A DNA stretch of 5,483 bases from a bacterium (GCA_021802115.1 JAKABA010000250.1:1-5483); one strand, 5' to 3'. Shown: positions 1-5,483, numbered from the stretch's first letter. Numbers and translations are program-made. The notes: generated by a model from the letters alone, not told the origin.

Positions 1-510
1 GGGGGGGAACGACCGAGGGAGGCGAGCTCCATCGCAGTGGTGGTCGGCGTGGCCTGCCGCGCCGCTGCGGTGGCGTCCACCCAGGGAATCACGGACGATC
101 GCTGTGTGGGAGAAGAGGTCTTTCCCGTGACTGGTCGTGCAGCGGCTCCTGCCGGCGCGCCCGCCCGCGGACTGGCATCCCCACGCGTCTGGAAGGGGGT
201 GGACCCATCCCGATTGAGGAGATGAGTCAACTTGCGGCCGGTTCCTGCGTCCCGGCCCAGGTCCCGGTCGCGGCCGACAGGCGGACCCCTGCCACAAGCT
301 GTGCTCGGGATCCAGGGGAATCTGGTTGCCGCCCTCTGTACCCTGGCCGCTCGGCCGAGCTCGGCGCCGTCGCGGGTTCCGGGCCGAGGCGGCAGCCGGT
401 GCCGTGGTCTCTTGCCACGCTCTTGGGCGTTGTCGCAGGCCGGGACGGTCCGGGGAAACGATCCAGTTACGCACACCGGCTCCATCCCGACGCCATGGGT
501 TAGAGTGGCG
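1..510. other. Region without a supportable gene
   Basis: Very G+C-rich sequence. Several frames are open, but their translations are Arg/Pro/Ala/Gly-rich and resemble no protein I know, as expected for chance open frames at this composition. The plus frame open from the left edge to a TGA at 223-225 could be the tail of an upstream gene. It lacks recognisable motifs and no terminator follows it. Overlapping 12-bp palindromes lie at 349-365. I see no tRNA, rRNA or mobile-element ends. Confidence 0.6.
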
Positions 511-520
511 GTGGCGCCAC
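511..520. promoter_or_regulatory. Perfect 10-bp palindrome upstream of promoter
   Basis: GTGGCGCCAC reads the same on both strands and ends 17 bp before the proposed -35 box. A second inverted repeat, AGTCA-GT-TGACT (532-543), overlaps the -35 box itself. Either could be an operator for a dimeric regulator of the downstream surface-protein gene. Short GC palindromes also occur by chance, and no regulator gene is visible in the window. Confidence 0.25.
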
Positions 521-537
521 GGATCCATCAAAGTCAG

Positions 538-568
538 TTGACTCGTCCCCCCTCGGGCCTGCTACTAT
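538..568 (+). promoter_or_regulatory. Putative housekeeping-sigma promoter
   Basis: A TTGACT hexamer (538-543, consensus TTGACA) is separated by 19 bp from TACTAT (563-568), which keeps the key T, A, A and T positions of the -10 consensus. The spacer is slightly long but acceptable. Transcription would begin near 574-576, about 10 nt before the first Shine-Dalgarno sequence of the leader and about 185 nt before the surface-protein start. It is the best promoter match I found in front of the large gene. Confidence 0.5.
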
Positions 569-583
569 GCGACCCAGCCTCTA

Positions 584-605
584 AGGGAGGAGTGTGTGCT
601 TCCCT
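584..605 (+). promoter_or_regulatory. Leader hairpin covering first Shine-Dalgarno
   Basis: AGGGAGG (584-590) can pair with CTTCCCT (599-605) through seven base pairs, one of them G-T, around an eight-base loop. The 5' arm contains the GGGAGG that would serve the leader frame starting at 596, and the 3' arm covers the first codons. Folding would therefore block initiation there. It lies at the extreme 5' end of the predicted transcript. Pairing is seen in the sequence; the regulatory role is inferred. Confidence 0.35.
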
Positions 606-763
606 GGCCATCGTCGGCGAGCTTCAACAGGAGGACGGATCATCCGGAGGGTCTTGAATATGGTCTCAGGAGAGCGGGGGAGACCCGCCGGGCAGTCTCA
701 TCGGAATTTGCCGAATGCCGAGCGAATAAATGTCGCCGGAAATTGGAGGGTCTAAGGCAGTGA
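596..763 (+). CDS. Possible 55-aa leader ORF overlapping the surface gene
   Basis: This short frame starts at GTG 596, five bases after GGAGG (586-590), about 21 nt into the predicted transcript. It runs without a stop to TGA 761-763, which overlaps the GTG start (760-762) of the large gene as GTGA, a classic arrangement for translational coupling. The predicted peptide begins MLPWPSSASF, is rich in Arg and Glu in its second half, ends KLEGLRQ, and has two Cys. It has no signal peptide or membrane segment and I do not recognise it. Against it: third-codon G+C is clearly lower than in the large gene, and a competing frame (660-755) uses the same DNA. It may be a regulatory leader peptide, a real small protein or a chance frame. 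Confidence 0.3.
   Translation: MLPWPSSASFNRRTDHPEGLEYGLRRAGETRRAVSSEFAECRANKCRRKLEGLRQ
660..755 (+). CDS. Alternative 31-aa leader ORF
   Basis: ATG 660 follows GGAGGG (646-651) with an 8-nt spacer, one of the best-looking initiation sites in the window. The frame encodes 31 residues (starting MVSGERGRPAG, ending VAGNWRV) and stops at TAA 753-755, four bases before the GTG of the surface-protein gene. Its last codons contain that gene's Shine-Dalgarno sequence. The peptide is unrecognised, basic and without a hydrophobic stretch. It lies in a different frame from the 596-763 candidate, so both are unlikely to be real. It could couple translation by keeping the downstream initiation region open. 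Confidence 0.27.
   Translation: MVSGERGRPAGQSHRNLPNAERINVAGNWRV
662..699 (+). promoter_or_regulatory. Mutually exclusive leader hairpins
   Basis: Two foldings compete here. In the first, GGTCTC (662-667) pairs with GAGACC (680-685). In the second, GCGGG (674-678) pairs with CCCGC (684-688) around GGAGA, with an outer GAGA/TCTC pairing (670-673 with 696-699). They share bases and cannot form together. A further small hairpin, CGGA-tca-TCCG, is at 636-646, next to the GGAGGG at 646. I could not match this leader to a riboswitch class I know (c-di-GMP-I, ydaO/c-di-AMP and cobalamin considered). Confidence 0.25.
745..750 (+). promoter_or_regulatory. Shine-Dalgarno that decides the GTG start
   Basis: GGAGGG lies 9 nt before GTG 760. 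The alternative in-frame ATG at 730 has no such sequence before it (only a weak GAGCGA). Starting at GTG also places the basic n-region and hydrophobic core of the signal peptide at the usual distance from the N-terminus. Confidence 0.8.
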
Positions 764-900
764 CTTCATCTACCACACCACGAGGGACGTGGGCGCGCTA
801 TCGGGGAAGCTCGGTCCGGCTCCCCAGACTGGGAGTCGGGTTGATCGGCGCGCTCGGGCTGCTCGCCCTAGCGCTCGCCTCGATGGGGCCGGTCAGCGCC
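760..900 (+). other. Signal peptide of the surface protein
   Basis: Residues 1-47 have an Arg-containing n-region (R8, R13, R15, R20, R23), a hydrophobic core from about 24 to 42 (LGVGLIGALGLLALALASM) and a PVSA|HT cleavage site following the small-x-small rule. No twin-Arg pair is present, so the Sec route is expected. The mature protein would start at His48. Confidence 0.88.
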
Positions 901-3900
901 CACACTACCTCCCTCCGGGCCACCTCGAGCGCGACCGCTGGGAGCGCATACACCGCGCTGACCCCGAGTCGGCTGCTCGACACGCGGTCCAGCAACCAGA
1001 CGCTCGGTCCCAACAGCTCACTGAATCTGACCGTCACCGGTGGCAGTGTCCCGGCGACCGCCACGGCCGTCGCGCTGAATGTGACCGTGACCAACACCAC
1101 GGATTCGAGCTACCTGGCGGTCTACCCGGCCGGGGGCACTCGCCCGCTGGTATCCAACCTGAACTGGGTGATGGGTGAGACCGTCCCGAACCTCGTGATC
1201 GTGCCGGTCGGGGCCAACGGTCAGGTCACCATCTACAATCACACGGGCAACACCGACGTGGTCGTGGACCTCCAGGGGTACTTCGCCCCCGAGGCCAGTG
1301 GCAGCGTCGCGGGCCAGTACTCTCCACTGACTCCGGCCCGGATCACCGACACCCGCACCGGCAGTGGCTACCCCAACGCCGGCAGCACCCTGGGCGCGGG
1401 CTCGACGCTCAACATCCAGGTAACCGGCCAGGGTGGGGTTCCGGTCAACAACGTCTCGGCCGCGCTCCTCAACGTGACCGTGACCAACACCACCGACAGC
1501 GGCTACCTCGAGGTGTACCCGCAGGGCGCGACTCAGCCCACAGCCTCGAACCTCAACTGGACAGCCGGCGAGACGGTCGCCAACCGGGTGGTGGTGCCGG
1601 TGAGCGCCAACGGGCAGATCACCGTGTACAACCACACCGGAAGCGCCGACGTCGTGGTGGACGTCAACGGCTACTTCACCACCGCCGGCGCAGCACCGGC
1701 CAACGCCAGCCTCTACTCACCGATGACCCCGGTGCGCGTGCTCGACACCCGCACGACCGGCGGCACCTTGGGAGCCAACACCTCGACCACCGTTCAGATG
1801 CAGGGCGTCGATGGCATCGCCGCCAACGCCAGCGCAGTCGTGACCAACGTCACCGCAACCAACACCACGGCCGCGAGCTTCTTCACGGTCTACCCGGGCG
1901 GCACCCGGCCCACCGCCTCTGACGTCAACTGGTCCGCGGGGCAGACGGTGCCCAACCTGACCGTGGCGACGCTCAGCAGCAGCGGGTCAACCACCGTCTA
2001 CAACCACGCAGGGTCCGCCGACTTGGTCATCGACGCCTTCGGGTACTTCACTCCAACCGCGCCACTGACCCTGAGCCCAGCCACCCAGTCGGTGGGCGTG
2101 GGCAACACTGCCACCGTCACCGCGACGGCGCTCAACCCGGGCGGGACCCCCGCCACGGGCGACACCGTCTCCTTCAACCTGGTGAACTCTGCTGGCACCA
2201 CGATCACCGCCGGCAACCTCACCTGTGTCGTGGGCACCACGGGGCAGTGCACGGTGACGATGCCGGCCCAGACAGCCGCGGGCGCCTACACGGTAAACGC
2301 GGTGCTGGACACGGACTTCGACAGCGACACTCCGTCCGGCACCGACGGTGACACGGACAGCGAGCCCAGCGCCACCGCGACGATCAACTGGACATCCGGC
2401 ACCGCGGCCGGCATCACGGTCGAGCCGGGTGGGACCCAGTACAGTAACCCGGTGACGGGCGACCAGCCTGCCTACAGCGCACCTTCCTCCCCTGTGTACG
2501 GGTTTGGCAGGTCCGTCTCCCAACACTTGAACAGCCCCTTCACCGCGTACGCTGCAGTGACCGACAACAAGGGCAACCCCGTCGCCGGTCAGCCGGTGAT
2601 CTTCACGATCTACCACGCGACCCCTCAGACCTTTGAGGGCACAAGCGACACCTGCGATCCCGAGTTCGGGACCCTCAACGGATGCACAGTATCCACGATG
2701 ACCGCGACCACGAACTCCAGCGGCATCGCGTCGGTCACCTGGACGCAGAGCGCTGAGGGGACTGACTACTACTACGCAGCTCTCAGCACCGCCACCAACA
2801 TCGGCTCGGAACTCGGAGAGGTCGTCTGGGGCAACTGGAGCCTCAGCCTCTCTCCCACCTACACGGCGGCTGGAGGCAGCCTCCAGGTAGGCCAGACCGA
2901 GACTTATACCGGCACCTCGGTGAACGCCACGGGTGGGGCCAACACCAATTGTGTCGCGGTGGAGTTCTATCAGAACAAGTGGCACGCGGGCCCCAAGGCG
3001 AACGTCTACACCAACGGCACGAGCGCCTTCTTCAGCGGCGTCGCTGCGGGTGAGGCCGCGTACAGCTCATCCAACTGCACCAGTGCCATCGACTTCGCAA
3101 CGACATCACCGACAACCATCTTCATGAAGCCGAACAGCAGCGGGCAGTTCACCTTCAGCATCAAGTCGAACAGCCCCGGCGACTCCGCGAGCCCGGTGGC
3201 AGCCACCGCGACATCTGACTTCGCGGCCACAGAGTGCGACGGGTTCTACTACTGTGGACAGACGGCCATCGGGGCCACGACGACCTGGGCCAGCGTGCCT
3301 GCCAGCGCATATGCGGTGAGCGTGACGCCCACTACTAATGCGTCGCAGGCGACGGGCACGACTCGCACCTACACCGACACGACCACTGTCAACGGCTCGG
3401 CCAACACCAGCAGCATCGCCAACGCCTTCAGCTTCCAGCAGCTGGTGAACGGGTCGACGACGCCGGCCATGATCGCCGACACCACGGTCACGGTCGGTTC
3501 CACCACGTACTGCGTGGAGGGCTCCGACACAACTGGGGCGGACTGCCCGACCGGATCAACTATTGTCGCAGCCGCTTCAGCGAACCCCATAGGCTCCACG
3601 GGAGTGTCGGTGGTCTACTACTCATACCCAGGCGCTGCGACGGCTGACACGGAGGTCGAGGTCACAGGGGCCGGAACCTTCAGCCCGATCGTGGCGAGCA
3701 CCGGCGTCGGCAGTGCGACACCAGTCGGCTGGGTCGACATGAACGGCGATCAGACACTCGACAGCGGCGATCCTTCGGCCAACGGCGGCAGCGTGACGTG
3801 GGGCAGCCCGGTCGTATCCGGAGTGAGCCTCTCGGTGGCGCACAACGCCGCCACCCCAGGTGCAGCGAAGCCGTTCAGCAACGGCACCTATTACGGACCG

Positions 3901-4722
3901 GTCGCGGCCAGCGACACTCAGGCCTCACAGGTGGACGGCACTTCGTCCGAGACCGTGGTGACAGCCGGCATCGTTGACCAGTCCGGTAACCCCATCACCA
4001 GCGGCACAACTGTCTACGCGGTGAACTGGACGATCAAGAACAACGGCGCGACGACGAGCACCGTGTACGTCTCCGGGGCTAACAACATCGGCCTCCACTG
4101 CGGTACCGGATCCACAGCCTCCGTAGGTGGTGTCGCGGTGTGCGGGGACACGAACCTCTACACTGTCAGCCACTTCGTCAATCCGGACACTCTTGCTTCC
4201 AACAACACCGATCCGGGGACGGGGCCGCTGTCGATCGCGGGCGGGGCGACCATGACCCTCACGACGTACGCGACAGCAACCAGCCCCTCGTACCTGGTGG
4301 TGAACTCAGCGGAGGTCACCACGGCCACGGTCACGGCACAGCTGGCCCAGGACTCAGCCGCGACTCCGGTCGCGGGTGCGGCGATCGGAGCGGCGCAGAG
4401 CGTCACGGTTGGCTGGGCGCTCACACCAACCGCGGGTGCTACGCTGACCGGCACGTCGATCGTGGCCTACGAGAACTCCAACTACCCAGAGCCCAGCTCG
4501 GAGACGGCTGGCACCGGCACCTACGACTACGCGGTGATCAATACGGCTGTGGGCACGTTCCTGGTGCAGTTCGACCAGACTGCCGGGCAGACCTACACGA
4601 TCAGTGGTAACACTCTGCAGACCGAGGCCCAGTTTGAGTCGGCACTCGGAAGCGCTACGACGTACGTGGTCAGCAATTACGGGAACACTACTTCTCCGTA
4701 TCAGAACAACTCGATCAACTGA
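760..4722 (+). CDS. Secreted multidomain surface protein (adhesin/S-layer-like)
   Basis: A 1320-residue exported protein, probably part of the cell surface or a surface layer; no enzyme motif is visible. Residues are numbered from GTG 760. A signal peptide (1-47) has several Arg, a Leu/Ala/Gly core and a VSA|HT cleavage site. Three LDTR...GYF modules follow (about 64-175, 187-306, 319-430). Ig-like beta domains come next: about 436-544, a Big-1-like one (about 552-693, with VTDNKGNPVAGQPVIFTI), then about 694-843, 846-1014 and 1022-1219. These end near Trp 544, 693, 843, 1014 and 1219. All 12 Cys lie in this part, mostly in close pairs. An EF-hand-like loop occupies 993-1004. The C-terminal ~95 residues may form an S-layer-type assembly module. 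There is no LPXTG motif and no C-terminal membrane helix. The mature chain is Thr/Ser/Asn/Gly-rich with only about seven Lys. The gene appears to be transcribed alone after a structured leader and ends at a strong terminator. Export is well supported; the exact role (adhesion, S-layer, matrix) is inferred. Confidence 0.93.
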   Translation: MTSSTTPRGTWARYRGSSVRLPRLGVGLIGALGLLALALASMGPVSAHTTSLRATSSATAGSAYTALTPSRLLDTRSSNQTLGPNSSLNLTVTGGSVPATATAVALNVTVTNTTDSSYLAVYPAGGTRPLVSNLNWVMGETVPNLVIVPVGANGQVTIYNHTGNTDVVVDLQGYFAPEASGSVAGQYSPLTPARITDTRTGSGYPNAGSTLGAGSTLNIQVTGQGGVPVNNVSAALLNVTVTNTTDSGYLEVYPQGATQPTASNLNWTAGETVANRVVVPVSANGQITVYNHTGSADVVVDVNGYFTTAGAAPANASLYSPMTPVRVLDTRTTGGTLGANTSTTVQMQGVDGIAANASAVVTNVTATNTTAASFFTVYPGGTRPTASDVNWSAGQTVPNLTVATLSSSGSTTVYNHAGSADLVIDAFGYFTPTAPLTLSPATQSVGVGNTATVTATALNPGGTPATGDTVSFNLVNSAGTTITAGNLTCVVGTTGQCTVTMPAQTAAGAYTVNAVLDTDFDSDTPSGTDGDTDSEPSATATINWTSGTAAGITVEPGGTQYSNPVTGDQPAYSAPSSPVYGFGRSVSQHLNSPFTAYAAVTDNKGNPVAGQPVIFTIYHATPQTFEGTSDTCDPEFGTLNGCTVSTMTATTNSSGIASVTWTQSAEGTDYYYAALSTATNIGSELGEVVWGNWSLSLSPTYTAAGGSLQVGQTETYTGTSVNATGGANTNCVAVEFYQNKWHAGPKANVYTNGTSAFFSGVAAGEAAYSSSNCTSAIDFATTSPTTIFMKPNSSGQFTFSIKSNSPGDSASPVAATATSDFAATECDGFYYCGQTAIGATTTWASVPASAYAVSVTPTTNASQATGTTRTYTDTTTVNGSANTSSIANAFSFQQLVNGSTTPAMIADTTVTVGSTTYCVEGSDTTGADCPTGSTIVAAASANPIGSTGVSVVYYSYPGAATADTEVEVTGAGTFSPIVASTGVGSATPVGWVDMNGDQTLDSGDPSANGGSVTWGSPVVSGVSLSVAHNAATPGAAKPFSNGTYYGPVAASDTQASQVDGTSSETVVTAGIVDQSGNPITSGTTVYAVNWTIKNNGATTSTVYVSGANNIGLHCGTGSTASVGGVAVCGDTNLYTVSHFVNPDTLASNNTDPGTGPLSIAGGATMTLTTYATATSPSYLVVNSAEVTTATVTAQLAQDSAATPVAGAAIGAAQSVTVGWALTPTAGATLTGTSIVAYENSNYPEPSSETAGTGTYDYAVINTAVGTFLVQFDQTAGQTYTISGNTLQTEAQFESALGSATTYVVSNYGNTTSPYQNNSIN
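949..1284 (+). repeat. LDTR/GYF module, copy 1
   Basis: Residues 64-175. The module opens with YTALTPSRLLDTR (D74-T75-R76), continues through NVTVTNTTDSSYLAVYP and SNLNW (W136), and closes with YNHTGNTDVVVDLQGYF. The alternating hydrophobic and Thr/Ser pattern predicts beta strands. No Cys is present. Confidence 0.88.
1318..1677 (+). repeat. LDTR/GYF module, copy 2
   Basis: Residues 187-306, about 120 long. It opens YSPLTPARITDTR (D197), repeats NVTVTNTTDSGYLEVYP and SNLNW (W267), and closes YNHTGSADVVVDVNGYF. It has a few extra residues after DTR compared with copies 1 and 3 (a GSGYPNAGS segment). It is the copy closest to copy 1. Confidence 0.88.
1714..2049 (+). repeat. LDTR/GYF module, copy 3
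   Basis: Residues 319-430. It opens YSPMTPVRVLDTR (D329) and closes YNHAGSADLVIDAFGYF. This is the most diverged copy: NVTVTNTT has become NVTATNTT, SNLNW is SDVNW (W391), and PVxANGQ is replaced by a LSSSGS segment. Divergence between copies argues for an old duplication held by selection, not a recent expansion. Confidence 0.86.
3736..3771 (+). other. EF-hand/dockerin-like calcium loop
   Basis: Residues 993-1004, DMNGDQTLDSGD, fit a 12-residue calcium loop: D993, N995, D997, T999 and D1001 at loop positions 1, 3, 5, 7 and 9, Leu at 8 and D1004 at 12. The loop lies just before a domain-closing strand ending at W1014. No partner loop is evident nearby. Calcium often stabilises secreted Ig-like proteins and S-layers; binding here is inferred. 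Confidence 0.6.
4441..4719 (+). other. C-terminal module, possibly S-layer type
   Basis: Residues 1228-1320. The pattern GTFLVQFDQTAGQTYTISG, then an EAQFESALG segment, then YVVSNYG and a polar tail recalls C-terminal modules of actinobacterial surface-layer-like proteins, which pair an 'F-x-I-x-G' strand with a 'F..AL..GD.V' turn. This match is from memory and approximate. The protein ends in NNSIN with no hydrophobic anchor or sorting signal, so attachment would be non-covalent. Confidence 0.4.
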
Positions 4723-4733
4723 CCCAAACCGCT

Positions 4734-4752
4734 AAGTCCCTCGGCGGGACTT
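4734..4752 (+). promoter_or_regulatory. Perfect hairpin after the stop codon
   Basis: AAGTCCC (4734-4740) pairs with GGGACTT (4746-4752) around the five-base loop TCGGC, starting 12 nt after the TGA. It has no U-tract of its own and abuts the intrinsic terminator. It may help pause polymerase or protect the mRNA 3' end. Confidence 0.6.
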
Positions 4753-4756
4753 GAGA

Positions 4757-4784
4757 GGGGGAGGCCGGAAGGCCTCCCCCTTTT
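4757..4784 (+). terminator. Strong intrinsic terminator
   Basis: GGGGGAGGCC (4757-4766) and GGCCTCCCCC (4771-4780) form a perfect 10-bp G+C-rich stem with a GGAA loop, followed directly by TTTT (4781-4784). The upstream A and G bases can extend pairing into the T-tract. It ends the surface-protein transcript. Confidence 0.93.
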
Positions 4785-5260
4785 CGTTGTGTCCCGGGCG
4801 GTGACTCGCGGCGGCTGGCCCTTGGACGACGTTGCTCAAGGCAGCATCGCAATCTCGGAGGCGGTTGCGTGTTGCCGCTGGCGGGAGGGGTCCGGCCGGA
4901 CGGGTTAGCCGGGCCGGGAAGGGCGCACGGGACCGTGGGAGGGATCCTGGGAGGCGCGGCCGGGTCGCGGGCGCGGCCACAGGTTGATCGAGACGGTGTA
5001 GCGGGCGCGCTTCCTCGGTCCTGGGGTAGCACTTGTCTCGGGTGCCGCTGACGCAGGACGAGCAGGGCTCGGCGGAAGGGTGGGTTCGGCGGCCCCACAG
5101 CCGGGGGCTGGAGCTCGGAGCGCGGTGAGCCGGTGACTGACCGGGTTACTGATGAGACTGGGGGAGCCTTGCGGCTCGGGGCCACGGTGCCTCTGGATTC
5201 TCCACGTGGAAGCGGCGGGCGGGGTCTTTTGGCCGCCAGCCGGCCCAGGGTGTAGCCCCC
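4785..5260. other. Region without a supportable gene
   Basis: Both strands have open frames, but the translations are Pro/Arg/Gly/Ala-rich without motifs, consistent with chance in G+C-rich DNA. A minus-strand stretch near 4980-5030 reads RKRARYTVSINLW, faintly like a ribbon-helix-helix strand, but its surroundings do not support a protein. Small hairpins such as GAGCC-TTGC-GGCTC (5164-5177) are unremarkable. No RNA gene is recognised. Confidence 0.55.
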
Positions 5261-5483
5261 CTAAACCACGGGTTGGCCCTTCAGTCGGTGCACCTGGAGG
5301 TCGGGGGACGGGCGCCAGCGGCTGCCGATGGCCACCTCCCATGCCAGAAGGTGGTCGGCCCGGCTCAGCTGAGTGGGCCGCGCCACAAATTGGTCCCGCT
5401 CTGGCCTGCGGGGCCCTGCTCGGTCGCTCGTCGTTTTCGAGGAGCTGACGTTGGTTGGCGGCGCCTTCAAGTACCAGGCTGTG
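5261..5483 (-). CDS. Possible 3' end of an unknown gene (partial)
   Basis: On the minus strand a frame is open from the right border to TAG at 5263-5261, giving about 73 residues that end in DLQVHRLKGQPVV. The last half (QLSRADHLLAWEVAIGSRW and onward) has a more protein-like mix of residues than other frames in this area, and third-codon positions are mostly G or C. I do not recognise a family. No clear terminator follows, and a competing plus-strand start (TTG 5451 after GAGGAG 5439-5444) exists in the same place. It could be a gene tail, a degraded gene or chance. Confidence 0.25.
   Translation of the reverse strand, partial: TAWYLKAPPTNVSSSKTTSDRAGPRRPERDQFVARPTQLSRADHLLAWEVAIGSRWRPSPDLQVHRLKGQPVV

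Noticed and set aside
1..225. Frame open from the left edge to TGA 223-225 as the tail of an upstream gene
   Set aside because: There is no recognisable motif, the composition is Ala/Arg/Gly-rich, and no terminator follows. It remains possible but unsupported.
349..365. Overlapping 12-bp palindromes GCTCGGCCGAGC and GCCGAGCTCGGC
   Set aside because: They are far from any gene start or promoter I can support, and short GC palindromes are expected in such DNA.
501..506. TAGAGT as an alternative -10 box
   Set aside because: No acceptable -35 hexamer lies 16-19 bp upstream; the TTGACT/TACTAT pair further down is better.
232..657. 141-aa plus-strand frame across the promoter and leader
   Set aside because: It starts at TTG without a ribosome-binding site, is Arg/Pro/Ser-rich, and runs through the proposed promoter. 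It looks like chance in G+C-rich DNA.
730..759. ATG 730 as start of the large gene (ten residues longer)
   Set aside because: No Shine-Dalgarno lies before it, whereas GTG 760 has GGAGGG at a 9-nt spacing and yields a normal signal peptide.
1987..2985. 332-aa minus-strand frame inside the large gene
   Set aside because: It is a mirror frame of the strongly biased codon use of the real gene; the Arg/Gly/Val-rich translation has no motif.
5149..5216. CTGATGAG near 5150 as a hammerhead ribozyme core
   Set aside because: No matching GAAA segment or flanking stems were found at the required distance.
4905..5342. 145-aa minus-strand frame, including RKRARYTVSINLW
   Set aside because: Only a dozen residues faintly resemble a ribbon-helix-helix strand; the rest is Pro/Ala/Gly low-complexity sequence without a proper start.

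Overview
The window looks like chromosomal DNA of a high-GC Gram-positive bacterium, most likely an actinobacterium. Base composition and codon use are strongly G+C rich. The ribosome-binding sites are GGAGG-type, a GTG start is favoured, and the main product carries a repeat (LDTR...SNLNW...YNHxG...GYF) that I recall from secreted actinobacterial proteins. I cannot name genus or species.

Layout: positions 1-510 hold no gene I can defend. At 511-568 there is a small palindrome followed by a plausible vegetative-type promoter (TTGACT, 19 bp, TACTAT). The predicted transcript then has a leader of about 185 nt with several hairpins and two alternative short reading frames, each with its own Shine-Dalgarno sequence. 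One of these, 55 codons long, ends in a GTGA overlap with the start of the large gene.

The large gene (760-4722, 1320 aa from GTG) fills the centre. It encodes a secreted, Thr/Ser/Asn/Gly-rich multidomain surface protein: a signal peptide, three copies of a ~115-residue LDTR/GYF module, a series of Ig-like beta domains that mostly close on a Trp and carry paired cysteines, an EF-hand-like calcium loop, and a C-terminal module that may be an S-layer-type assembly domain. It has no LPXTG motif and no C-terminal membrane segment. A short perfect hairpin and then a strong intrinsic terminator follow directly, so the leader and this gene probably form a complete transcription unit.

From 4785 to about 5260 I see no gene. 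At the right edge a minus-strand frame stays open to the border and may be the 3' end of another gene, but this is weak. The biology that can be supported is one cell-surface or S-layer/adhesin-like protein with an unusually structured, possibly translationally coupled leader. I see no CRISPR array, tRNA, rRNA or insertion sequence.
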